From contig NZ_LWKZ01000023.1 in NCBI RefSeq assembly GCF_001905005.1, positions 1,164,908-1,228,907 of the forward strand: a stretch of DNA of 64,000 nt, in the 5' to 3' direction. Numbering within the stretch: the first letter of the stretch is position 1; every line of letters starts with the position of its first letter. Below the pieces are notes generated by a model that had not been told where the DNA came from, made no database searches, and worked only from the letters and a program-made list of their open reading frames with translations. A program made the position numbers and the translations under genes. Below are positions 16,342-24,778 of this stretch, piece by piece. The stretch comes from Streptomyces sp. CB02923 (lineage in GTDB: Bacteria > Actinomycetota > Actinomycetes > Streptomycetales > Streptomycetaceae).

Positions 16342-17412
16342 TCACCCATGACGCCGGACCTCGGAGAAGAACTCGTCCACGACCATCAAATCGCCGGACC
16401 TGCGCAATTCGTCCCAGACGAGTTTGCCCACCGCGAGGTCCAGGACGCCCAGACCGAACGGGGAAAAGATGACCGGCCGGTCCTGGGGGACCTGTACGTC
16501 ACCACGTATGACCTCGGACAGCGTGCCGGTGATGAAGTCCCGGTTCCCGGTCCGCTGCTCGGCCAGGTGCGGTGAGGTGTCCGCCTTGAGGCAGTGCTCG
16601 ACATCGTCCAGGATGTTCGCCGAGCCGAGAATGATCTCCGGGGACAGGTCGCGCAGCGAGACGTGCAGCACCAGCGGATGGTGCGCGAACCACTCGGGGG
16701 CGTGTACGTGCGGGGTGCCGGCGACCGTCGCGAACACCACCAGGTCGGAGGACTTGATCAGGCTTTCGGCGCTGTCGTGGAGCACGACGTCGCGGGCGCC
16801 GTCCGTTCGCTGCAGGTATGCGCGGAAGCTCGAACCGTGTTCCACGGACAGGTCGTGGATGCCGACACTGTCGAATTCCCATCCGGTGCCCGCCAGATAG
16901 GTGTGGATGTACCGCGCGATCAGTCCCGTACCGATGAAGCCGATACGCGTGGCCCGGCCCCTGGTCTGGCTGAGCCGGTCGGCGGCGAGTGCCGCGGAAG
17001 CGGCGGTCCGCACCGCGCTGATGATGGAACTCTCCAGGCAGGCGAACGGATATCCGGTCTCCGGATCGTTCAACACCAGTACGGCGGAGGCGCGCGGAAT
17101 TCCGTGCCGGACGTTGTCCGGGAAGCTGGATATCCACTTGATGCCGTCCACGCCGGAATCCCCGCCGAGAGCCGCGGGAAGCGCGATGATGCGCGAATTG
17201 GGCCGGTCGGGGAAGCGAAGAAAATAAGAGGGGGGATTGACGGTCCCGCCGGCGTCGTGCAGTCGGTAGGTGTCGGACACCAGATCGACGACCATGTCTT
17301 CCCGGCCGGTCAGCACCTTCTTGACCTGGGCGCCGGATATGACGCTGAACGAAGGAATGCCAGGGTGTTCCTGGGAATTCTCCGTCCCGTCCCCTTGCGG
17401 CTGGATATTCAC
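16342..17412 (-). CDS. sbnB: SbnB-like dehydrogenase for 2,3-diaminopropionate synthesis
   Basis: This 356-residue member of the ornithine cyclodeaminase/mu-crystallin family has a Rossmann nucleotide motif 'IGFIGTGLIARY' near residue 155 and the family blocks 'GIKWISSFPDN' and 'ESSIISAVRTAASAALAA'. SbnB oxidatively cleaves N-(2-amino-2-carboxyethyl)-glutamate to Dap and 2-oxoglutarate with NAD. Pairing with the SbnA-like gene 77 nt downstream makes this assignment strong. The GTG at 17412 follows GGAGG with 7-nt spacing and is the first gene of the unit. A short stretch near residue 65 (SYFL, codons TCT TAT TTT CTT) uses AT-rich codons unlike the rest of the gene. Confidence 0.9.
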   Translation of the reverse strand: MNIQPQGDGTENSQEHPGIPSFSVISGAQVKKVLTGREDMVVDLVSDTYRLHDAGGTVNPPSYFLRFPDRPNSRIIALPAALGGDSGVDGIKWISSFPDNVRHGIPRASAVLVLNDPETGYPFACLESSIISAVRTAASAALAADRLSQTRGRATRIGFIGTGLIARYIHTYLAGTGWEFDSVGIHDLSVEHGSSFRAYLQRTDGARDVVLHDSAESLIKSSDLVVFATVAGTPHVHAPEWFAHHPLVLHVSLRDLSPEIILGSANILDDVEHCLKADTSPHLAEQRTGNRDFITGTLSEVIRGDVQVPQDRPVIFSPFGLGVLDLAVGKLVWDELRRSGDLMVVDEFFSEVRRHG

Positions 17413-17814
17413 CGGAGGTCCTCCCCTGTCCTTGTCGCGGAACGCGCAGGCAAAAGAGTTCGGACTAAATATCCGGATGGCGAAGGGACGTGCCTGATCA
17501 TTGCTTCACTTTCTTCGGTGCTGACTCATTGCGGCGCAACGCCCGGATCGCGCCGGGCATACCCCGGTCACGTGCATCGGGAGCATAGGCGGGGCGGCGT
17601 CACAAGGATGGTGTGGGAAACAAAGACCGGTCGCAACATGGCGTACGTCACACCGGCTCCGCGTTTTTCTGGCGGGTAAAAAGGAGGTAAAGTGCGGCGG
17701 AGGTATTGAACCCGGAGTCTAGGTAATTGTGTGTTTGAGGTGAGGTCGGATGGTTCACGGAGCGGGAACTTCGGGACGGCCGGCCGCGGATCTGCTCGGC
17801 GCCGTGGACGCGGA
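17413..17814. promoter_or_regulatory. Gene-free upstream region of the Dap/NRPS unit
   Basis: This 402-nt stretch holds no convincing gene and is less GC-rich than its neighbours around 17480-17530 and 17680-17750. It contains the palindrome TTGCGGCGCAA at 17529-17539 and a 6-bp-arm hairpin at 17541-17558. The promoter for the sbnB-first operon must lie here, because a strong terminator-like hairpin precedes it. I could not assign reliable -35 and -10 boxes. Confidence 0.5.
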
Positions 17815-17866
17815 GGCGGGCCCTGTGGGCCGTGGTGGTGACACGGCGCATTCCGCAGGGCCCGCC
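17815..17866 (-). terminator. Nested hairpin terminator of the P450/A-T-reductase unit
   Basis: Perfect 11-bp arms GGCGGGCCCTG (17815-17825) and its complement (17856-17866) enclose a second perfect hairpin, GCCGTG/CACGGC at about 17829-17847. The structure starts 7 nt after the P450 stop codon. It should isolate this unit from the downstream Dap/NRPS unit. Confidence 0.75.
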
Positions 17867-17873
17867 CCACGGC

Positions 17874-19118
17874 TCACCAGGTCACGGGGACCTCGGCCGG
17901 CATGATCGCCATGCGGTTCGGGTGCCAGGAGACGTCTGCTGGCGGTACGGCCAGCCGGATGTCCGGCAGGCGGGCGAGAAGGACGCGGAAGGCGGTGTCG
18001 GACTGGCGGCGGACCAGGTGGGCGCCGGGGCAGTGATGGCGGCCGTAGCCGAATCGCAAGTGCGGGTTGGGGGAGCGGGTGGGAGTGAAGGACTTGGGGT
18101 CCGTGAAGGCGGTGGAGTCGAAGTTGACGGCGTCCAGGGAGAGCAGGATCATTTCGCCCTCCTTCACCTGAGCCGGCCCCAGGTCCGCGTCCCGGGTCAC
18201 GAAGCGGGGTATCGCGTTGCCCAGGACGACGCTGCACCGCAGCAGCTCTTCCACGCACTGCGGCATCGTCTGCGGCCGGGCCCGCACGGCGTCCATGACC
18301 TCGGGGTGCTGGAGCAGATTGAAGGCCCCCACGCCCAGGAAGCTCGCGAAGTCCTCGTAACCACTGACGAACAGAACGGCCAGGATGTTCGACAGCTGCC
18401 GGTCCGTCAGTTTCCGGTCCGTCGGTTTCCGGTGCGTGGCGTTGAGGTCGGCGAGGCGGTCGGCGAGGCCACGCGGCTCGCCGGGGCGGCGCCCGGCCAT
18501 GTGCGCGTCCATGTACGCACGGATCTCCTCCCAGTTGCGGGCGAGCTCCTCGGGAGCCGGGGTGACCATGGTCAGGTCCAGGTCGGCCCGTACGGTGAGC
18601 CAGTCGTGGTCCGCGAAGGGCAGACCGAGGAGCCGGCACATGCACTGGGCGGCGACCCACTGCGCGAAATGACGCTGGAGGTCGCCGGGGCTGCCCTGGC
18701 CGACCATGGCGTCCAGGCCCTCCGCGGTGATGCCCGCGACCCAGTCGGCGGGCAGTTCGGGCTGGTCGCGGCCGAGGGACCGGAGGACCTCGTCGCGCAG
18801 CCCGGCCCGGTCGAGGTGGTTCATGGCGTCGAGCAGTTCGGGCGCCAGGATCGGGGTGTCCTGGGCGGGGCGGTCCGTCTCGGCCAGCGCGGAGCGGGCG
18901 AACGAACGGTCCCGCAGTACGCGCCGGGCCATTTCGTAGCCGGTCACCAGCCACGCCTGTTCGCCGGAATTGGTCCTGACCTTCGCCACGGGGCAGCGGC
19001 CGCGCAGCTCGTCGAGCTCAGGCGCGAGCCGGTCGCCCTTGGTGCTGAAGGGGTAGTGCGGCAGTGGCTCGTCGTGCGCGGCCGGACCGGGGGCGGGCGC
19101 TTGCGGCGGTGTGGTCAC
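17874..19118 (-). CDS. Cytochrome P450 with atypical I-helix (SGYED)
   Basis: A 414-residue bacterial P450. The heme signature 'FGYGRHHCPGAHL' has the ligand at Cys363, and an ExxR-type K-helix segment VEELLR is present. The I-helix motif, normally AGxxTT, reads 'FVSGYEDFASF', so the acid is kept but the oxygen-activating threonine is replaced by Asp. Such enzymes may use substrate-assisted proton delivery, accept a carrier-bound substrate, or do unusual chemistry. The gene lies 66 nt downstream of a second P450 and in the same unit as an A-T-reductase NRPS, suggesting oxidation of the tethered or released aminoacyl unit. Start is GTG at 19118, with only a weak AGAGG upstream. Confidence 0.9.
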   Translation of the reverse strand: MTTPPQAPAPGPAAHDEPLPHYPFSTKGDRLAPELDELRGRCPVAKVRTNSGEQAWLVTGYEMARRVLRDRSFARSALAETDRPAQDTPILAPELLDAMNHLDRAGLRDEVLRSLGRDQPELPADWVAGITAEGLDAMVGQGSPGDLQRHFAQWVAAQCMCRLLGLPFADHDWLTVRADLDLTMVTPAPEELARNWEEIRAYMDAHMAGRRPGEPRGLADRLADLNATHRKPTDRKLTDRQLSNILAVLFVSGYEDFASFLGVGAFNLLQHPEVMDAVRARPQTMPQCVEELLRCSVVLGNAIPRFVTRDADLGPAQVKEGEMILLSLDAVNFDSTAFTDPKSFTPTRSPNPHLRFGYGRHHCPGAHLVRRQSDTAFRVLLARLPDIRLAVPPADVSWHPNRMAIMPAEVPVTW

Positions 19119-19184
19119 GTGGTGAGTGCCTCTCTGCGAGTCGGTCGTGCGGTCGGTTTCGTTTCCAGGGCCCGGCGCCGGGGT

Positions 19185-20405
19185 TCACCAGCGGACGGGG
19201 AGCCTGGCCGGTGCGCGCAGCGGGGTGGATTCGTCCCAGTCGACGGTCTGGGCCGGTACGGCCAGTTCGATTCCGGGCAACCGTTCCAGCAGGACCTGGA
19301 TCGCGATGGTGAGCTGCATCCGCGTCAGGTGCCCGCCGGTGCACGCGTGCGGCCCGTGCCCGAAGGCGACGTGCGCGTTGGGGGTCCGTGCCAGGTCGAG
19401 GCGGTCGGGCTCGGCGAACGCCGCGGGGTCGCGGTTGGCGGACGCCGGTACGGGCACGACCGCGTCACCGGCACGGATGTGCTGCCCGTGCAGGGTGAGG
19501 TCCTCGGTCGCCACGAGGATGTTGATGGCGTTCATCAGCGGGACGTACCGCAGCAGTTCCTCCACCGCGGCGCCGGTCCGCTCGGGCACCTCGCGCAGCG
19601 TTCGCAGCTGCTCGGGGTGGGTGAGCAGCGCGAGCAGGGCGTTGCCCGTGTGCTGGATGTTGGTCTTGTAACCGGCCATGAGCATGGTGACGACGAAACT
19701 GACGACGTCGTCCCGGGTGATCCCGCTCCCGGACCGGCGGGCCTCGGCCAGCAACAGGCGGATGTAGTCGTCGCCGTCGCCGTCGTCCTCCTTGCGGGCG
19801 ATGAGTTCACCGGCGTAGTCCTGCAGGGCGTACAGGGCCGCGAGTACCTCCTCCATCGTCAGTCCCGACGCGCCCAGCAGCGCGAGGGTGTGCGGCAGGT
19901 AGATCCCGCGGTCCTCGTACGGCAGCCCGACGGTCTCGCACAGCACCCGCAGGGGCAGCGGCTCGGCGTAGGAGGCGACGAGATCCGCCGTGCCGCCGTC
20001 CGCCCCGGCCACCATCGTGTCGATGAGATCCTCGGCCATCGTGCGGATCCGGGGTTCCATGAACGCCAGCTGCCGGCGGCCGAACATCGGCAGGACGGTA
20101 CGGCGGACACGCTCGTGATGCGCGCCGGTCATCTCCAGGAAGGTCGGCAGGCACGGCGGCGGGGCGTCGCCGCCCTCGCGCGGCGGCCAGGCCGACAGCA
20201 GCGGCCGTACGAGCCGGGGGTCGGCGAACGCGGCACGCACGTCCTCGTAGCGGCTGAGGAGCCAGCCGGTCTCGCCGTTGGGAAGCTGCGCCTTGACGAC
20301 GGGCGCCTCGGCACGCAGGCGGGCGTAGGCGCACGGCGGCCCGGCGGTACCGGGTTCGACCTCCGGGACCGGGACGAGGGTTTCGGGGGCTTCGGACTGG
20401 CTCAT
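19185..20405 (-). CDS. Cytochrome P450 with atypical I-helix (AGYKT)
   Basis: A 406-residue P450 with heme motif 'FGHGPHACTGGH' (Cys355) and K-helix VEELLRY. Its I-helix reads 'MLMAGYKTNIQ'. The threonine is retained, but the preceding acidic residue is Lys, the opposite deviation from its neighbour P450. The ATG at 20405 overlaps the stop of the A-T-reductase gene (ATGA), so translation is coupled. Both P450s probably act on the amino acid activated by that protein. Together the two deviations argue for specialised roles rather than simple duplication; their overall sequences are clearly divergent. Confidence 0.9.
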   Translation of the reverse strand: MSQSEAPETLVPVPEVEPGTAGPPCAYARLRAEAPVVKAQLPNGETGWLLSRYEDVRAAFADPRLVRPLLSAWPPREGGDAPPPCLPTFLEMTGAHHERVRRTVLPMFGRRQLAFMEPRIRTMAEDLIDTMVAGADGGTADLVASYAEPLPLRVLCETVGLPYEDRGIYLPHTLALLGASGLTMEEVLAALYALQDYAGELIARKEDDGDGDDYIRLLLAEARRSGSGITRDDVVSFVVTMLMAGYKTNIQHTGNALLALLTHPEQLRTLREVPERTGAAVEELLRYVPLMNAINILVATEDLTLHGQHIRAGDAVVPVPASANRDPAAFAEPDRLDLARTPNAHVAFGHGPHACTGGHLTRMQLTIAIQVLLERLPGIELAVPAQTVDWDESTPLRAPARLPVRW

Positions 20406-23400
20406 GGGGTGGTCTCCGGTCCCGTCGTGGAGGTGCACGGTGTGGTCCGCCCCGGCGCGGGCGCGGGCGCAGGTAGGGATGCGGGCGCGGGCGCGGATAT
20501 GTGCGCGGGCGCGGGCGTCGGGCGCGTGAGGTAACCGGAGGTGAAGAAGTACTCCAGGTAGCGGTCCAGCAGGGCGGAGTCCACCGGCGGGCAGTGCAGC
20601 CCGCTGCCGGCCAGCGCCTGGTCGACGTTGCGGCGTCCCAGGACGGGGAAGGTCCCCTTGAGGTACATCTCCTTGACCGACATGTCGGCGGTGCGGCTGC
20701 GGTCCACGCACAGGGACACGAACGGCGCCGTGGCGGTCGTCGGGTTCTCGGCGACGTGACGCACCAGCTCGCCGACCCATGCGTCGTACGGCAGGGTGCC
20801 GAGGCGGAAGCCGGCCGCGCGCATCCGGTCCAGGACGTCCGACAGCATCGCCGGGCGCGGGTTGGTCAGGTGGTAGACCTGGCCTTCGGCCGGTCGGTGG
20901 GTGGCGATGTGGACCAGGGACTCGACGAGATGGTCGACGGGGACGAAGTCCATCGGGAGCTCGATGTCGGGTGCCAGTCCCGTATCGGCGATCATCTTGA
21001 ACAGCGAGCAGATGGCCGTCTCGGTGTTGCACACGCCGTGCGCCCGGTCGCCCGTGACCTCGTACGGCCGGTACACGGCCACCGGCAGGCCCTGCTCGGC
21101 CGCCCGCCGCAGCACTCCTTCGGCGACCCACTTGCTCTCCGCGTAGCCCATGGTCAATCCCTCGGCATGGGCCGGCGGCAGGTCCTCGTCCACCTCGCGC
21201 ACCCCGGCGGCGCCGAATCCGGCGACGACCGCGACGGTGGAGACGAAGTGCACCGGCACCCGGCGGGGCGCGGCGATCCGGATGACCTCGCGGGTTCCTT
21301 CGACGTTCGCCGGGCGCAGCTGCCGGTAGGGATAGAGGAAGTTGACCCGGGCGCCGTTGTGAACGATCAGGTCCAGGCAGCGGGCCAACGCGTCGGCGTG
21401 GTCGGCGTCGAGTCCCAGCCGCGGCTGGGTCAGGTCCCCGGGGAAGCACTCGACGCGCTGCCAGTCGGCGCCGTCGAGGTGCAGACCGTAGCGGGTGAGC
21501 GCGGTACGGATGCGCTGCCGGGCGTGGGCGGGACTCGTCGCCCGTACGGGGCAGTGGATGCGGGTGGCGGGCGTCGCGTGCAGCAGGCGGTGCAGCAGGA
21601 AGGCGCCGACGAATCCGGAAGCGCCCGTGAGGAGGACGTCCCGCGCGTCGTGCGGTCGGGGGGCCGGGCCCTCGGCAGGCGGGAGGCTGAAGCCGAGTGC
21701 GGTTTCCTCGACGAAGTCGACGGCCGGTTCTTCCGCGCCCGCCGGTCCGCCTGCGCCGTCGCCGGCCCGGTGTTGGCGGGCCTGGTGTACGGCTTCGGTG
21801 AAGCGTTCGAGGGTGGGCGCGGCCAGTAAGGCCCTGATGAGGGCGGAGCCCAGAGCGGCGTCGAGGCCGAGCACGGTCAGGGTCCGGGTGACGGCCTCCG
21901 AGGCGAGCAGGGAGTCACCGCCGAGGAGAAAGAAGTCGTCCTGGGGCGTGGGCCGGACGCGCAGCACCTGCTCCCACACTTCGGTGAGGAGGCCGAGCAG
22001 GCCGGGGGAGACCTCCGGCTCGTCCGGGCGCTGCGCGGTCGCCGTGGCGTCACCGGGGCCGGGCGGGGATGCGACGGGTTTCCGGCCTGTGCCGGTCCGG
22101 GCGCCCGCTGCGGGCGGTGGTGTGGCGGACTCCTGGCCGGTACGGCTGTCCGGGCCGGACAGCAGTGCGGCGGACTTCAGACGGGTGCGGTCGATCTTGC
22201 CGCCGCTGGTCACCGGGAAGCGGTCCAGGGGCACCAGCGCCGGAACGGCCTGCGGCGGCAGCCACTCGGCGCAGTACGCGCGGAGCGCGGGCAGCGGCAG
22301 CAGGCGGCCGGGAGCGGTGGCCGTGACGTAGGCGGTCAGGCCGTGCGCGTCGACTTCGACGGCCGCTTCGCCGACCTCGGGATGGGCTCGTAATCGGGTC
22401 TCCACCTCGTCGAGCTCGATGCGTGCACCGCGGAGCTTGACCTGGCGGTCGAGCCGCCCGCGGGACTCCAGCAGGCCGTCGGCGTGCCGTACGACCCGGT
22501 CGCCGGTCCGGTACAGCAGCCCGCCCGGTTCCACCGAGGGCAGCGCCACGAAACGCTCGCCGGTCAGCTGCGGGTCGCCGAGATAGCCCAGGGCCAGCCC
22601 GTCCCCGCCGACGTACAGCTCCCCTTCCTCACCCGGACCGGCGGGCGAGCCGTCGGCCCGCAGGACGTGGCAGGTGGAGGCGCCGAAGGGGCGTCCCAGC
22701 GGAACGTGCGCGGCGTTTTCGGGCAGCGGGCCGAGTACGTGGGCGGTGGAGACCACGGCGTTCTCGGTCGGGCCGTAGAAGTTGACCACCGTGGTGCCGG
22801 GGCAGGCCGCGAGGACGGCGTTCGCCAGGCGCGGGTCCATCGCCTCCCCGCCCGCGGAGACGAAACGCAGCGGGGCCAAGGCCGCGGGCCGCGTCCGGGC
22901 GACGAGGTGGAAGACGCTCGTCGTCAGATAGGCCATGGTCACGTCGCCCGCACGGAACAACTGCTCAAGAGCCGTGGGCGAGAGCAGTTCCTCGCGGTCG
23001 GCGACGATCAGGCACGCGCCGGTCAGCAGGGCGCCCCAGATCTCGATCGTCGAGGCGTCGGAGGACAGCCCGTAGGCGTGCAGCACCCCGTCGCCCGGTG
23101 CGGGCGGGGCGAGCCCGGGGTCCGACAGCACGAGGCGGACCACGCCGCGGTGGGTGAGCGCGACCGGCTTGGGGCGGCCGGTGGTGCCGGAGGTGAAGGC
23201 CACGTAGGCGCAGTCGGTGGCGGATCCGGTGCGCGACGCGTCGGCACGGGGGGCGTCGTCGGGCCGGTCGAGAGAACCGAGCCCGACGGACACGCGTAGA
23301 CCTCGCACCCGGCGCGTACTGCCCGGCAAGGTGACCGCGGCACTGAGCCCCGCGTCCTCGGCCATCGCCCGCAACCGGGCGGGCGGAAGATCCTCGTCCA

Positions 23401-23728
23401 GCGGTACGTACGCGCAACCGGCCTTGAGAATGCCCACCAGCGCCACCAGCGCTTCCAGCGAGCGGCTGCCGCACACGCCGACCAGGTCACGGGGCCGGAC
23501 TCCACGAGCGGCCAGGCGCGCCGCCAAAGCGTCGGCGTGGGCGTCGAGTTGTCCGTAGGTCAGCGTGCGCTCCCCGTGCCGGGCCGCCGGGGCGTGCGGC
23601 CGCGCCGCCGCCTGGGCCTCGAACAGCTCCGGAAGGAGGCTGTCCCTGGGGTAGCCGGGGGAGGGGGCACCGGTGTCCCGGGCCGGCGGCCGGGAGAACG
23701 GGCGTACGGAAACGGAGGTGTCGGTCAT
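20402..23728 (-). CDS. NRPS-like A-T-thioester reductase
   Basis: A 1108-residue protein with an A domain (about 30-510; 'VAFTSGTTGRPKPVALTH', 'NFYGPTENAVV', 'RQVKLRGARIELDEVE'), a carrier domain with Ser606 in GGDSL, and a C-terminal short-chain-type thioester reductase from about residue 690. The reductase has the NAD(P) loop TGASGFVG and the catalytic YAESK near residues 861-865. Such proteins activate one acid and release it as an aldehyde or alcohol. The pocket reads D-A-I-A-S-G-F-V-V-K, which I cannot match to a known substrate. A Pro/Ala/Thr-rich linker joins A and T. Codons 446 and 634 are TTA, suggesting bldA control. First gene of a three-gene unit with the two P450s. Confidence 0.92.
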   Translation of the reverse strand: MTDTSVSVRPFSRPPARDTGAPSPGYPRDSLLPELFEAQAAARPHAPAARHGERTLTYGQLDAHADALAARLAARGVRPRDLVGVCGSRSLEALVALVGILKAGCAYVPLDEDLPPARLRAMAEDAGLSAAVTLPGSTRRVRGLRVSVGLGSLDRPDDAPRADASRTGSATDCAYVAFTSGTTGRPKPVALTHRGVVRLVLSDPGLAPPAPGDGVLHAYGLSSDASTIEIWGALLTGACLIVADREELLSPTALEQLFRAGDVTMAYLTTSVFHLVARTRPAALAPLRFVSAGGEAMDPRLANAVLAACPGTTVVNFYGPTENAVVSTAHVLGPLPENAAHVPLGRPFGASTCHVLRADGSPAGPGEEGELYVGGDGLALGYLGDPQLTGERFVALPSVEPGGLLYRTGDRVVRHADGLLESRGRLDRQVKLRGARIELDEVETRLRAHPEVGEAAVEVDAHGLTAYVTATAPGRLLPLPALRAYCAEWLPPQAVPALVPLDRFPVTSGGKIDRTRLKSAALLSGPDSRTGQESATPPPAAGARTGTGRKPVASPPGPGDATATAQRPDEPEVSPGLLGLLTEVWEQVLRVRPTPQDDFFLLGGDSLLASEAVTRTLTVLGLDAALGSALIRALLAAPTLERFTEAVHQARQHRAGDGAGGPAGAEEPAVDFVEETALGFSLPPAEGPAPRPHDARDVLLTGASGFVGAFLLHRLLHATPATRIHCPVRATSPAHARQRIRTALTRYGLHLDGADWQRVECFPGDLTQPRLGLDADHADALARCLDLIVHNGARVNFLYPYRQLRPANVEGTREVIRIAAPRRVPVHFVSTVAVVAGFGAAGVREVDEDLPPAHAEGLTMGYAESKWVAEGVLRRAAEQGLPVAVYRPYEVTGDRAHGVCNTETAICSLFKMIADTGLAPDIELPMDFVPVDHLVESLVHIATHRPAEGQVYHLTNPRPAMLSDVLDRMRAAGFRLGTLPYDAWVGELVRHVAENPTTATAPFVSLCVDRSRTADMSVKEMYLKGTFPVLGRRNVDQALAGSGLHCPPVDSALLDRYLEYFFTSGYLTRPTPAPAHISAPAPASLPAPAPAPGRTTPCTSTTGPETTP

Positions 23729-23786
23729 CGAGTCTCTTTCGCTCCAACGTGCGTGTGGTACGGCGATGAGCAGCAGACGGGTGCGC

Positions 23787-24278
23787 TCAGGGCGTACCGG
23801 GGCCCTCGCCGGCGCCTGCTTCGGCGAAGTCGGCCGCGAAGGCGGAGAAGTCGGCGCTGCGCCAGTGCTGCGGGCGCATCCGGAAGACGATGTCGTCCGT
23901 CAGCTGGTCGGCGGTGGCCGCCAGGTACCCGCGCGCCTCCTCGGCGTCGTCCAGGTACCGCCGGGCCAGGCCCTCGCGCACGGCGGCACCCACCGGGTCC
24001 CCGATCGCCGTGATCGGCCCTTCGACGCTGACGTACCGGTAGGGCCGCCCCTCGTCCTGCACGCAGAGGCTGAACCGCCCTGCGGCGCGTAGGAGTTGGG
24101 CCTTGATGGTCTGACGCCCCGTCTGGACGACGACCTCGCCACCGGGCTCGTAGCCGTACCAGACCGGCACGGTCAACGGCGCCCGGTCACCGCCCCGTGA
24201 GTCCGTCACGCTCAGGACCCCGACGCGTGGTTCGGCGAGGAAACGTTCACGGTCGGGGCGCGACATGGCGGGAAGCAT
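23787..24278 (-). CDS. PPOX-type flavin/F420-binding split-barrel protein
   Basis: This 163-residue protein resembles the pyridoxamine-5'-phosphate-oxidase-like split-barrel family. It has 'FLAEPRVGVLSVTD' near the N-terminus, then 'PLTVPVWYGYEPGGEVVV', 'AQLLRAAGRFSLCVQD' and 'YVSVEGPITAIGD'. Members bind FMN or F420 and often act as small reductases. ATG at 24278 is chosen because AGGAG lies 7 nt upstream; the frame extends about 29 codons further without features. It is 58 nt upstream of the A-T-reductase gene and could share its promoter. A role in reducing a pathway intermediate is possible but unproven. Confidence 0.8.
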   Translation of the reverse strand: MLPAMSRPDRERFLAEPRVGVLSVTDSRGGDRAPLTVPVWYGYEPGGEVVVQTGRQTIKAQLLRAAGRFSLCVQDEGRPYRYVSVEGPITAIGDPVGAAVREGLARRYLDDAEEARGYLAATADQLTDDIVFRMRPQHWRSADFSAFAADFAEAGAGEGPGTP

Positions 24279-24717
24279 GGGCGAACTCCTGTCTCGTAAC
24301 TGCGGCTGAAGAGGTGGTGGTGCGGCGACGCTGCCGCGAGAAGAATCTTGAAGCGAAGGGATCACTCCCCTGCCGAATGACCTACAAACATACGCTTTAG
24401 GCGGTTTTCAGCCGCTTCTTACGAGGCTCGGAGAAGGCACGTCCAGGAGGGGTTCCTCACCTACGGGGTACAGCGGAACCGTGTACCCGGGCGGTGTGCC
24501 CGAACCGCGCTCCACCGCCGTGTGCCCGAACCGTGCTCCGGCCCGGTGTCCGGTTCGCGCGTCCGCATCGCGCGTCCGAGCCGCATGTCCGAGCCGTATG
24601 TGCGGCCAGGGCCGCGACGCGGGCCGCGCCGGAGGACGGGGCTGGAACGCGCCGTCAGCCTCCCGGTCGCGCCGGCCGCACTGTCGACGGCCGCTGAGCA
24701 GCCATCGAAAAAGCAGA
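24279..24717. other. Intergenic region with degenerate direct repeats
   Basis: No supportable gene. Between about 24490 and 24600 the sequence is a run of imperfect repeats of the type GTGCCCGAACCG and CGCGTCCGAGCCG, which lets several frames stay open without looking like protein. The part nearest 24380-24420 is AT-richer and probably carries the promoter for the PPOX gene. The 3' end runs into the hairpin downstream of the hemopexin-repeat gene. Confidence 0.5.
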
Positions 24718-24747
24718 TGCCCCGCCCGGGACCAGCCGGGCGGGGCA
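24718..24747 (-). terminator. Rho-independent terminator of the hemopexin-repeat gene
   Basis: A perfect 12-bp stem (TGCCCCGCCCGG at 24718-24729, complement at 24736-24747) with a 6-nt loop lies about 30 nt after the stop codon. On the minus strand it is followed by CTGCTTTTTCG, giving a T run a few bases after the stem. Confidence 0.85.
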
Positions 24748-24778
24748 CTGCGGCGACGAGGGCATCATGCTGCCCGGG

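Noticed and set aside
9281..17412. Staphyloferrin B-type siderophore cluster, suggested by SbnA and SbnB
   Set aside because: No IucA/IucC-type siderophore synthetases, decarboxylase SbnH or siderophore receptor genes are present. SbnA/SbnB are also used for Dap in many antibiotics.
17676..17710. Plus-strand AAGGAGGT followed by GTG and a five-codon leader-like frame
   Set aside because: No plus-strand gene follows within reach, and both flanking units are on the minus strand, so it is most likely chance.
7676..23728. Known viomycin/capreomycin or zwittermicin cluster
   Set aside because: Dap and carbamoyltransferase genes are shared, but there is no capreomycidine pathway, no PKS and far fewer NRPS modules, and the neighbouring units are unrelated.
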